A stretch of 64,000 nt of DNA, taken from Nocardia arizonensis. GTDB taxonomy: Bacteria > Actinomycetota > Actinomycetes > Mycobacteriales > Mycobacteriaceae. The notes below the pieces were generated by a model. It saw only the letters and a list, made by a program, of their open reading frames with translations. It was not told the DNA's origin and made no database searches. Made by a program: the position numbers and the translations under genes. The DNA lies in NCBI RefSeq assembly GCF_001310275.1, contig NZ_LGYZ01000083.1, positions 114,770 to 178,769 of the forward strand, in the 5' to 3' direction. Of this stretch, positions 1 through 8,018 are shown piece by piece. Each line of letters opens with the position of its first letter. Position 1 is the first letter of the stretch.

Positions 1-518
1 TGCGCCGCGACCGGCAGCAGTCCGGCGACCGGCGCGATCGCGGCGATCCTGGCGCCGAGATGACAGCCGAGATACTGGGTGAACATGGCGCCGTTGGACA
101 TTCCGGTCACGTAGATCCGGGCCGGATCGACATTGTCGGTGGCGATCAACCGGTCGATGAGCGCCGAGACGAATCCGATGTCGTCGACGCCCGCCGCGCC
201 CGCGGCTGTGTCGCCGCCGCGCCCGTCGTTCCAGGAGCGGTCGATGCCCTCCGGATACACCGCGACGAAACCGCCCGTGTCGGAGAGTCGGTCGAATCCG
301 CTGCGGTCGGCCAGATTCCGGGCGGTGCCACCGCCGCCGTGGAAGACCAGTACCGCGGGCACCGCGGCGCCCGTGCGGTTCTCGGGATGGTGGATCAAGT
401 AGCGGCGTTGCGTCCCGCCGTGATCGAGGGTGCGTGATTCGTCGTCGGCGGCATCCGCCCCGGAGGGCCCGCAGGCGACCGTAAGCAGGATGGCCGCGGC
501 AGCCGCGATCGCCAACAT
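1..518 (-). CDS. PHB depolymerase/feruloyl esterase-family lipoprotein (C-terminus cut by window edge)
   Basis: The reading frame is open on the minus strand from an ATG at 518 to the window edge. It begins with a hydrophobic signal ending in a lipobox (LTVAC), so the product is probably an exported lipid-anchored protein. Then come the HGGGG oxyanion-type motif, a WNDGRGG stretch and GMSNGA, the nucleophile elbow with the catalytic serine, all typical of the LpqC/poly(3-hydroxybutyrate) depolymerase-like alpha/beta hydrolases. About 172 residues are visible; the Asp and His of the triad lie outside the window. The substrate cannot be told from sequence. It diverges from the TetR gene at 587, leaving about 70 bases for promoters. 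Confidence 0.8.
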   Translation of the reverse strand, partial: MLAIAAAAAILLTVACGPSGADAADDESRTLDHGGTQRRYLIHHPENRTGAAVPAVLVFHGGGGTARNLADRSGFDRLSDTGGFVAVYPEGIDRSWNDGRGGDTAAGAAGVDDIGFVSALIDRLIATDNVDPARIYVTGMSNGAMFTQYLGCHLGARIAAIAPVAGLLPVAA

Positions 519-586
519 TCTCGGCACAGCCGAATCGTAGATCCCGTATGGCCGTGCCGAAACCCTAGAGGACGAGAATCGAGTGC

Positions 587-1165
587 ATGGTTTCGCAATC
601 ACGGCGACGGATCGAGGTGGCGGCGGCGGGTCTGCTGGCCCGACACGGATATCACGGATTCGGTCTCAAGAAGTTGAGCGAGGCGGCGGGTCTGCCATAC
701 GGCTCGATCTACCACCACTTCCCCGGCGGGAAGGAGGAGATCGCCATCGCCGCCATCACCGGCACCGGCGTGCTGTCGGGTCGGTTGATCGCGCAGGCTC
801 CCCGGGACGTATTCGCGACGACCTCGACCATGTTCGAGTTCATGGCCGCCAAGCTGACCGGATCGGATTTCACCGAAGGTTGTCCGGTTGGCACTCCCGC
901 ACTCGACGGCGGCAGCGATGTCGAGGCGGTTCGCGGGGCCTGCGTGGCGGCATTCGAAATGATGGAACGAGCCTTCGCGGGATTGTTGACCGAACTCGGT
1001 GTGCCGTCGTCGCGAGCGCTGGAACTCGCGACGACGGTGGTCGCGGCCTACGAGGGGGCCACGATCCTGGCGCGGGTGCGGCAGTCCGACGCCCCGCTGC
1101 GCACCGTGGCCGACGGGATGGAACGACTGCTGCGACTCACCCTGTCCGAGATCGAAGCCCCTTGA
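587..1165 (+). CDS. TetR/AcrR-family transcriptional regulator (LmrA/YxaF-like)
   Basis: 192 residues. The N-terminal helix-turn-helix covers roughly residues 5-50 (LLARHGYHGFGLKKL, then LPYGSIYHHFPGGKEE, the recognition helix), and the rest is the helical ligand domain of the LmrA/YxaF subgroup. These proteins are usually repressors of a neighbouring transporter or oxidoreductase gene. The stop codon lies 31 bases before the next gene, a dehydrogenase, and a near-perfect palindrome fills the gap. I infer that it represses itself and/or the dehydrogenase. The ligand is unknown. Confidence 0.88.
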   Translation: MVSQSRRRIEVAAAGLLARHGYHGFGLKKLSEAAGLPYGSIYHHFPGGKEEIAIAAITGTGVLSGRLIAQAPRDVFATTSTMFEFMAAKLTGSDFTEGCPVGTPALDGGSDVEAVRGACVAAFEMMERAFAGLLTELGVPSSRALELATTVVAAYEGATILARVRQSDAPLRTVADGMERLLRLTLSEIEAP

Positions 1166-1183
1166 CTAGAAAGAACGTTCTAG
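1166..1183. promoter_or_regulatory. Palindromic operator candidate for the TetR regulator
   Basis: An 18-base element directly after the TetR stop: arms CTAGAA and TTCTAG flank an inner perfect 10-base palindrome AGAACGTTCT. It lies 13 bases before the ATG of the dehydrogenase, so bound repressor would block initiation there. TetR-family operators are commonly palindromes of this size. The assignment is by position and symmetry only. Confidence 0.5.
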
Positions 1184-1196
1184 CGAGACTGAGGGC

Positions 1197-2216
1197 ATGA
1201 AGCGATTGATGCTGACCGGACCGGGCGCACTCGCCTGGGAGGAAGCCGACGAACCCGTCATCACCACCCCCGGCCAAGCGCTGGTCCGCCCGGTTGCCCT
1301 GGCCACCTGCGATATCGATCCCGCGGTGCTGCGCGGAACGTTCCCGCTGCCTGGCCCCTACCCGTTCGGACACGAGGGTGTGGCCGAGGTCGTCGCGATC
1401 GGCGAGGACGTACGCACGGTCTCGGTCGGCGACCGGGTCATCGTGCCGTTCCAGATCTCCTGCGGCGTCTGCGCATCCTGTGCGCGCGGGCGCACCGCCA
1501 ACTGCGCGAGCCATCCGCCGCTGTCGAGCTTCGGACTCGGTTCCATCGGAGGTCTCGACTGGGGCGGGCTATGGGCCGATCTGACCCTGATCCCGCACGC
1601 CGACGCCATGCTCGTCCCGGTGCCCGCGGGGATCGACCCGGCCGTCGTCGCCAGCGCCAGCGACAATATTCCGGACGCCTACCGTTCCGTCGCACCGCAA
1701 CTCGCGGCCGATCCGGGTGCGGAGGTGCTGGTGCTCGGTGGGCAGGCGGCCAAGTCCATCGGCCTCTACGCCGCCGGACTCGCCGCCGCGCTCGGCTCGG
1801 AACGCGTTGTCTACCTGGATGATTCACCCGAGCGGCTCGAGATCGCGCAGAAGCTGGGCGTCGAGGCGGTCGAGGGTTCGCCCGATACCAGGGTCGGGCG
1901 CTTTCCCATCACGGTGGAGGCCGCGGGCGGGGCGAAGGCACTGCGCGCGGCGGTCGCCGCCACCGCGGGTGACGGCTGGTGCACCAGCGTCAGCGTGCAA
2001 CTACGCGACGTGGAACTGCCGCTGTTCCAGATGTATTCACGCTGCTGCACCTTCCACACCGGCCGTGCCCACGCGCGCCCGGCCATTCCGCACGTCCTCG
2101 ACCTCGTCGCCGCGGGCGCCTTCGATCCCTCCGTCGTCACCACGGTCACCGCGACCTGGGACGAGGCCGTCGACGCACTTCTCGACACCCCGCTCAAACT
2201 GGTCGCGATGCGCTGA
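1197..2216 (+). CDS. Zinc-type medium-chain alcohol dehydrogenase-like oxidoreductase
   Basis: 339 residues of the MDR family. The N-terminal GroES-like part has GHEGVAEVVAIG (catalytic-zinc histidine and glutamate) and a cysteine cluster CGVCASCARGRTANC that matches the structural-zinc loop. The C-terminal Rossmann half contains VLVLGGQAAKSIGLYAAG. The usual catalytic-zinc cysteine appears as ATCDID near residue 38. It would oxidise or reduce an alcohol/aldehyde with NAD(P)H; the substrate is unknown. It follows the TetR gene and a palindrome, so it is probably induced by the regulator's ligand. Confidence 0.82.
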   Translation: MKRLMLTGPGALAWEEADEPVITTPGQALVRPVALATCDIDPAVLRGTFPLPGPYPFGHEGVAEVVAIGEDVRTVSVGDRVIVPFQISCGVCASCARGRTANCASHPPLSSFGLGSIGGLDWGGLWADLTLIPHADAMLVPVPAGIDPAVVASASDNIPDAYRSVAPQLAADPGAEVLVLGGQAAKSIGLYAAGLAAALGSERVVYLDDSPERLEIAQKLGVEAVEGSPDTRVGRFPITVEAAGGAKALRAAVAATAGDGWCTSVSVQLRDVELPLFQMYSRCCTFHTGRAHARPAIPHVLDLVAAGAFDPSVVTTVTATWDEAVDALLDTPLKLVAMR

Positions 2217-2336
2217 CCCGTGCGCGGGCGCGTGATCCCCGGGCGGCACCGACCGCACGGTGGAAGCCGGCGAACCGATTCGCACGGACCCGACATGATC
2301 GGAGGGCGGCAACGGTGCGGGCGGACGGAGAATCCG

Positions 2337-3242
2337 TCAGGGGTGCTCGGCGAGATCGATGCGAATCGAATCGCTGACGCCCACGACGAAGACGCGGTCG
2401 CGTTTGGCTTTCCATTGGTGCGGAACAAGGAAATACCGATCGGGTGTGCGGGCGAACAGGAGAAGCCCGCTGTACACGTAGCGATATTTCTCGCCCGGGA
2501 CAGTGATCTCGTCGACTCGGGAACCGCCGCCTTCGATTCCGAGCCGGTCCACGCTCAGCAGCAGAACCACCGGTCGGGCACTGAACGAGTCGGCCTCCAT
2601 GGTTTCGGCATCTCGCGCGCCGCGGTGCTCGGCATAGGAGCCGACACCCCACAGGGTGCCGAGAAATCCGAGTACCAGCAGAACCATGATCGGAAACCAC
2701 ATGGCCCTCGTGGCGGAGGCCGATCGCGCGCGAATACCGAGCAGGGAAGGGTACGCGGTGCGAAGCGCGATCGCGTAACCAATGAGCGCGACGCCGATCA
2801 CCAGCATGACCGGCAGGTACAAGCTCATCACCGAGGGAAGGCCGTCGCGCAGGACGATCCCGGCCGCGACCGCACCCTCGAGCAGCGCCCCGGTGACCAG
2901 AACCGTCGCGGCCCAGACACGCAGGACTCGACGTGGTCGGCGCAGGCGTACGGCGACGGCGAGAGGCACTCCGCGCAAACCGAACAGCGCGAGTACCCCG
3001 AGCAGAGCCATCACCGCGGGCCAGTAGGCGCCGCCGACGCTACGCAGCACGTAGTCGGGGGTGGTATAGCCGAGCATGCCCGCGTCGACTCCGAAGTGCG
3101 CGTACCAGGTTCGGGTGTAGATCAGCCCGAAGTAGTACAGCACCGCGGTGACTACCACCGCCTGCGAGGCGATGGCTCCCACGCCCGACAACGCGAGCCG
3201 AAATCCCGCCGAACCCGGTCGGTTCGAAGAAGTCCCCGTCAT
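2337..3242 (-). CDS. Multipass membrane protein of unknown function
   Basis: 301 residues. I do not recognise a named family. Five or so hydrophobic segments are visible (around residues 15-40, 70-95, 108-132, 138-160 and 185-205), followed by a hydrophilic C-terminal domain of about 90 residues that probably sits outside the membrane or in the cytoplasm. Its start overlaps the stop of the upstream small lipoprotein by four bases (ATGA), so the two are translationally coupled and probably function together at the envelope. No catalytic motif is seen. Confidence 0.7.
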   Translation of the reverse strand: MTGTSSNRPGSAGFRLALSGVGAIASQAVVVTAVLYYFGLIYTRTWYAHFGVDAGMLGYTTPDYVLRSVGGAYWPAVMALLGVLALFGLRGVPLAVAVRLRRPRRVLRVWAATVLVTGALLEGAVAAGIVLRDGLPSVMSLYLPVMLVIGVALIGYAIALRTAYPSLLGIRARSASATRAMWFPIMVLLVLGFLGTLWGVGSYAEHRGARDAETMEADSFSARPVVLLLSVDRLGIEGGGSRVDEITVPGEKYRYVYSGLLLFARTPDRYFLVPHQWKAKRDRVFVVGVSDSIRIDLAEHP

Positions 3243-3505
3243 CTGCTCGAGGATCTGACGGGCGGGGTCGTGGTGGTGGTGGTCGTCGTCGTGGGCGGCG
3301 TCGAGTTGATTCCCGCTCCCGTGCGGGTGCGGCCCGACGAGATCGGCGCCGTCGACGGAATCACCCGCACTCCGGTGTCCGCGTCGGCCGTTGTCGTGAA
3401 GCGCGCCGGATCGGGCTGCGAGTCACCGCCGCCGCAGCCTGTCAGCGAGCCCGCGAGAATCGCGAACGCCATCGCCGCGAACGACAGCACCACACGACGC
3501 GCCAT
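3239..3505 (-). CDS. Small secreted lipoprotein, Thr-rich tail
   Basis: About 88 residues. The N-terminus is a typical lipoprotein signal (MARRVVLSFAAMAFAILAG) ending in LTGC. The mature part is short and low-complexity, with a run of nine threonines before a basic end. The ATG at 3505 has GGGGGA five bases upstream; a TTG at 3517 is in frame but sits inside that ribosome site. It overlaps the membrane protein gene by ATGA, so it is probably its partner. Function unknown. Confidence 0.6.
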   Translation of the reverse strand: MARRVVLSFAAMAFAILAGSLTGCGGGDSQPDPARFTTTADADTGVRVIPSTAPISSGRTRTGAGINSTPPTTTTTTTTTPPVRSSSR

Positions 3506-4621
3506 CGGATCCCCCAATCAGGTGACATCGAACCTTCGCCGAATTGTTCCACAAATCACCTCGGCCGGAATGCGTCTCGTGCGCCAACCACGAGATCGCG
3601 ACACCCGGTCGCGAGGAAAGGCCCACGAAACATGCACCGGGCGTGAGTTTTCGTTCGCGCGGCCGACCGTAAGTGGGACAGATCGGGACACCCGCGACGG
3701 TTGCCCGGCCGCGGCCGAGACGAGTTGACTCCTGGAGTGACGGACGAGGGGGCGACGTGTGGGAATGGAGTCGGATGGTTGCCGAACGGGCGGCCGCCGC
3801 GGCATGGACGAGTTGGCGCACGCAATGGACGACACCGACGGTCGTGGACCCACGGCGGGGCGGCGAACGAGAGTCGGGGCAAGCGGACGCCGCCGACAGC
3901 GATTCGGCCGAGGACGGGTGGGAGTAAGCCAGGTGGGAATCCGCATCGCATCGCCACCCACAACCGGCCCGGGTCAACCGCAGTCAACGTACGATTGACC
4001 AGATCCGGCGCCGATGTGGCGCCGTAGTCCTGCCGAGTCGATTGCAAAGCGATTCTCGCCGACATGAGGCGACACTATCTAGAACTGATCGTGCGACCAT
4101 CGACATAGGGTTAGCCTCGGCGGCACTGGACGCTATTCACCCCATCCCAGCACGGGAGGTCGTCGATCAGTTGCGTCACCCCGCACCGGCCGTGGAACTT
4201 CCGAACTGCGCCGCGAAATCGTCAGCATTCCCGCTCGGCCCGCGCGTTCGCAACGCCGACGTCCTGCGCCCACTCCTTCACCGGCGCTTGGCCCGATGCG
4301 TGCTCACGTTGTGGCACAACACGATCGGCAAACCTCATTCCACGGATTCAAGTGTGGGCAATCCCTGCGATTGACCAGCACAGCCGAGGGTTCCCTCCAT
4401 CGGAGGGCACATCGAACGCATGCTGATCGCCCGCCGACCTCCGGCGGTCCGGCTGCCGACAAGGCGCGCAGCCGGTCATGCAGTACGTGCGCCCACTGGT
4501 ATTGCCGGGGCGAATGGCATCCGGGTTCGGGAATTGCGGCCCTGTCCCGAGATGCCCGGATCGGGTTTTCTGGGGTGTTGAATCCGCTCGTCGGCAGGGG
4601 CTGGTTCGGGAAGGAGCGGGT
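3506..4621. other. 1.1 kb region without a convincing gene
   Basis: The reading frames here overlap each other on both strands and none shows a recognisable domain. A short inverted pair GGTCAA (3972-3977) and TTGACC (3995-4000) is present but weak. The region probably holds the promoters of the divergent lipoprotein and P-type ATPase genes and otherwise decayed sequence. Confidence 0.4.
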
Positions 4622-7009
4622 GTGGTCGGCACGAATTCGATGATCGGGCGGTGGTCGAAACGGGTCGCCGGATGGGTGGAGCCCGCGCTCGTCGCGGTGA
4701 CTGTATTCGCGTTGCTGCTTGGACTGATCATGTGGCCGTTCGGGCTGCACGGGGCGGCAGAGGTCTGCTGGATCGCGGCGACGGCGGCGGCGGTCGTGCC
4801 CGCCGTGTGGTGGATGGTCGCCGCGTTGCTGCGGGGTAGGGCCGGGGTGGATTTGATCGCGGTGTTGTCGCTGGTGGGCACGTTACTGGTGCACGAGTAC
4901 CTCGCCGGTGCGCTGATCGCGGTGATGTTGGCGACCGGTCGCGCACTGGACGCGGCGGCCGAGCGACGCGCGTCGCGCGATCTGCGTGCCTTGCTCGAGC
5001 ACGCGCCGCGCTCGGCTCGCCGCCGTATCGGCGCCGAGGTGAGCGTGATCGCATTGGACGAGGTCGCCGTCGATGATGTGCTGGTGGTGGCACCCGGTGA
5101 GGTGGTGCCGGTCGACGGGCGGGTTCTCGACGCGGTGGCCGTCTTGGACGAGTCGGTCCTCACCGGAGAGCCGTTGCAGGTCGAGCGCGGTATCGGGGAA
5201 CTTGTGCGCAGCGGTGTCGTCAACGCGGGAACCTCCTTCGAAATTCGCGCGACCGCGACCGCGGCCGAGAGCACCTACGCCGGAATCGTGCGGCTGGCTC
5301 AGGAAGCCGGCGCGGAGAACGCGCCCGTGGTGCGGTTGGCCGACAGGTACGCGGCCTGGTTTCTGCCCTTGACGCTGCTGGTGGCGGGAGGGGCGTGGTT
5401 GTTGAGCGGTTCGCTGGTGCGCGCGGTCGCGGTGCTGGTGGTGGCCACCCCGTGTCCGCTTTTGCTGGCTGCCCCGGTGGCGATCGTGTCGGGGCTGTCG
5501 CGGGCCTCCCGTCTGGGGGTCGTCATCCGCAGCGGCGGCGCGCTGGAGAACCTCGGTCACGCGACGACTCTCGTCATGGACAAGACCGGCACTCTCACCG
5601 CGGGCAGACCCGCCGTGGTCGAGGTGATCGCCGCGCCCGGCCAGGACGCCGCCGAGGCGTTGCGGCTGGCCGCGTCGGTGGATCAGTTGTCGCCGCACGT
5701 GCTGGCCGAGGCGATCGTCACCGAGGCGCTGGCCCGCGACTCGGCGCTCACACTGCCCACCGCTGTGGTCGAACAGCCTGGTCGCGGGATTTCCGGCTCC
5801 GTCGACGGCCGCCACGTCCAGGTGGGCAAACTCCCGGACACGGCGACCGGATCCGAGTGGGCGCGCGCGGTGGACAGCCGAGCGCGGCTGGACTCCGCGG
5901 CGATCGCGTGGATCGTCGTCGACGAGGAACTCGTCGGGGCGGTCCTGCTGCGCGATCCGCTGCGGCGCCACGCGCCGCGCACGATACGAAGGCTGCGCGA
6001 GGCGGGGTTGAACCGACTGGTGATGCTGACCGGTGATCGACTCGAACCGGCCCGCGAGGTCGCCGCCGTGCTCGGTCTCGACGAGGTGTATGCCGGGCAG
6101 AGTCCCGCCGACAAGGTCGCCGCCGTCCGTCGCGAGCGCGAGCGCGCGGTGACGGTCATGGTCGGCGACGGCGTCAACGACGCTCCCGCCTTGGCCGCCG
6201 CGACCGTCGGTGTGGCGATGGGCGCACGCGGGTCCACCGCTTCTTCGGAGGCCGCCGACATCGTGCTCACCACCGACCGGCTCGACCGGCTCGCCGACGC
6301 CATGGACACCGCCCGCTGGTCACGCCGTATAGCCGTGCAAAGCGCTGTCGTCGGGATGGGATTGTCGTTGCTGGCGATGGTCGTGGCCGCTGCCGGACTG
6401 CTCCCGCCCGCCGCCGGGGCGCTGCTGCAAGAGGGCATCGACATGGCGGTGATCCTCAACGCCCTGCGCGCGCTGCGCGGCAATCCGGCCGCTCGCACCG
6501 AAGTGGCCGCGGCGACAGAACAATTGCTGCACCGCTTCGCGGACGAGCACGAGACCCTGCGTGAGATGCTCACGCTGTTGCGCACCGCCGCCGACCGGCT
6601 CGCCACCGCCAACGATCCCGCGGCATTGGCGGCGGTCGAGGACGCCCACCACTTCTTGGTTACCGATCTGCTACCCCACGAACTTGCCGAGGAAACCCTG
6701 CTCTATCCCGCACTGGTCGGCCCACTCGGCAGCACCGAGGCCACCGCCACGATGAGCCGCGCCCACGCCGAGATCCAACGGCTCACCACCCGCATCGGCG
6801 CCCACCTCGACCGCGCCCACACCGCGGGCGCTATAGCAGACGAGCAGATCGATGACCTACTCGCCTGCCTCTACGGTTTGCATACCCTGCTGCGATTGCA
6901 CTTCCTTCAGGAAGAGGAGAACTACTTCACCCTCACCGACGTCGACGACCAACCCGAGAACGGCTCGACCTACCGACGCGCGCACCGACACGAACCTCTG
7001 CCACGATGA
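4622..7009 (+). CDS. P1B-type (P1B-5-like) metal efflux ATPase with C-terminal hemerythrin domain
   Basis: About 795 residues. It has the P-type ATPase core: actuator TGEP, membrane motif TPCPLLLAAP, phosphorylation site DKTGTLT near residue 320, and hinge GDGVNDAP. There is no N-terminal heavy-metal-associated domain. After the last membrane helices a helical domain of about 170 residues carries spaced His/Glu motifs (DEHETL, HHFLVTDLLPHELAEE, RAHAEI, LHFLQEEENYF) of the hemerythrin/HHE fold, which binds a di-iron site. P-type ATPases with this tail are the P1B-5 group, linked to nickel and iron export in Sinorhizobium. I infer Ni/Fe/Co export with metal or oxygen sensing by the tail. The GTG at 4622 is chosen because AAGGAG precedes it by five bases; an ATG at 4640 is the alternative. 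Confidence 0.85.
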   Translation: MVGTNSMIGRWSKRVAGWVEPALVAVTVFALLLGLIMWPFGLHGAAEVCWIAATAAAVVPAVWWMVAALLRGRAGVDLIAVLSLVGTLLVHEYLAGALIAVMLATGRALDAAAERRASRDLRALLEHAPRSARRRIGAEVSVIALDEVAVDDVLVVAPGEVVPVDGRVLDAVAVLDESVLTGEPLQVERGIGELVRSGVVNAGTSFEIRATATAAESTYAGIVRLAQEAGAENAPVVRLADRYAAWFLPLTLLVAGGAWLLSGSLVRAVAVLVVATPCPLLLAAPVAIVSGLSRASRLGVVIRSGGALENLGHATTLVMDKTGTLTAGRPAVVEVIAAPGQDAAEALRLAASVDQLSPHVLAEAIVTEALARDSALTLPTAVVEQPGRGISGSVDGRHVQVGKLPDTATGSEWARAVDSRARLDSAAIAWIVVDEELVGAVLLRDPLRRHAPRTIRRLREAGLNRLVMLTGDRLEPAREVAAVLGLDEVYAGQSPADKVAAVRRERERAVTVMVGDGVNDAPALAAATVGVAMGARGSTASSEAADIVLTTDRLDRLADAMDTARWSRRIAVQSAVVGMGLSLLAMVVAAAGLLPPAAGALLQEGIDMAVILNALRALRGNPAARTEVAAATEQLLHRFADEHETLREMLTLLRTAADRLATANDPAALAAVEDAHHFLVTDLLPHELAEETLLYPALVGPLGSTEATATMSRAHAEIQRLTTRIGAHLDRAHTAGAIADEQIDDLLACLYGLHTLLRLHFLQEEENYFTLTDVDDQPENGSTYRRAHRHEPLPR

Positions 7010-7033
7010 CGCCGGTGCCCGAAGCCCCCACGG

Positions 7034-7783
7034 TCACACGGCCTCGAGGACGAAGAACAAGAAGCTGGGACCGGTGGTGAGGGCGCGATACTGCTCGGGG
7101 AACAGCTCACTCGCGACCGGCACCGGCTGCGGCTCGCTGATGACGGAGATCCGAAAGCCCGCCGCGGTGAATGCGTCGGTCATCGCGTGCAACGGCCGGA
7201 CCCAGAACCTCATCGGGACAGGCCGGCCGCCCAACGTCCAGTCGAAGGTCCAGTCGTAGGTATCGAAATAGTTCGGACTGCGCCCGGCCAGCTGCTGAAA
7301 ACCGTAGGCCACGAAGGGATGATCGACCGAGACGAGCAATCGTCCGCCGGAGGTCAGCACCCGCCGCAGCTCGCTGAGCGTCGGTCCCCAGTCTTTCAGA
7401 TAGTGCAGCACCAAGGATGCGACGACGTCGTCGAACACTCCATCGGCGAAGGGCAAGGGCTCTGCCAGGTCGGCGACCCGCAGATCCACGTCGGCACCGA
7501 GTCGCCGTCGAGCCAGCTCCAGCATCCTGGCACTCGAGTCGATGCCGGTAACAATCGCTCCACGATCGCGCAATGCCGCGGAGGTCGGGCCCGAGCCGCA
7601 TCCGGCGTCGAGAATCCGCCTGCCTGCCACGTCACCGGCGAGTCCGAGCATCGCGGGCTGTTCGTAGTACGCGTTGTAGAGGCTGGTCTCGTTCTCGGCC
7701 GCGTACGCCTCGGCGAAGCTGTCGTAGTCGTTTGCCTGGACGGAATCGGCGGAAGCCGCAAGGTTTTCCGGGACCTGAGTCAT
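7034..7783 (-). CDS. Class I SAM-dependent methyltransferase
   Basis: About 249 residues from the ATG at 7783 (an ATG three codons upstream is possible). Motif I, ILDAGCGSGPTS, near residue 55, with the following acidic residue in TGIDSSARMLELAR, marks a Methyltransf_11/25-type Rossmann fold; DDVVASLVLHYLKDW is the post-motif. The C-terminal part is the substrate cap (YDWTFDW, FWVRPLHAMTDAF). The methyl acceptor is unknown. It converges on the P-type ATPase gene and has no functional neighbour. Confidence 0.82.
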   Translation of the reverse strand: MTQVPENLAASADSVQANDYDSFAEAYAAENETSLYNAYYEQPAMLGLAGDVAGRRILDAGCGSGPTSAALRDRGAIVTGIDSSARMLELARRRLGADVDLRVADLAEPLPFADGVFDDVVASLVLHYLKDWGPTLSELRRVLTSGGRLLVSVDHPFVAYGFQQLAGRSPNYFDTYDWTFDWTLGGRPVPMRFWVRPLHAMTDAFTAAGFRISVISEPQPVPVASELFPEQYRALTTGPSFLFFVLEAV

Positions 7784-8018
7784 GCAGCCCATACTGGCAC
7801 CCCCGCGCTCAACTCGGGTCGGCTCGAACTTCACTCGCGCATCGGGTGTGCGGCGCCGAACGCTGGACGAGTGACACCGCGCGGCAGCGGTAAGCCGGCG
7901 GCCACCGAGACCGGAGGCGTGAACACCCGAATAACAGTGTGTCACTTGTATTCCAAGCGTTGTCGCGGCCGCTCGCCCATTGCTACTCTTGGCGCCCGTA
8001 CGAGGGGAGAGTGGCCTG

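Noticed and set aside
3972..4000. GGTCAA/TTGACC inverted pair as an operator
   Set aside because: Six-base arms with a 17-base gap and no adjacent gene start; too weak to support.
3506..4620. Several overlapping reading frames of 80-180 codons
   Set aside because: They lie on top of each other on both strands, have skewed composition and no domain; typical chance frames of high-GC DNA.
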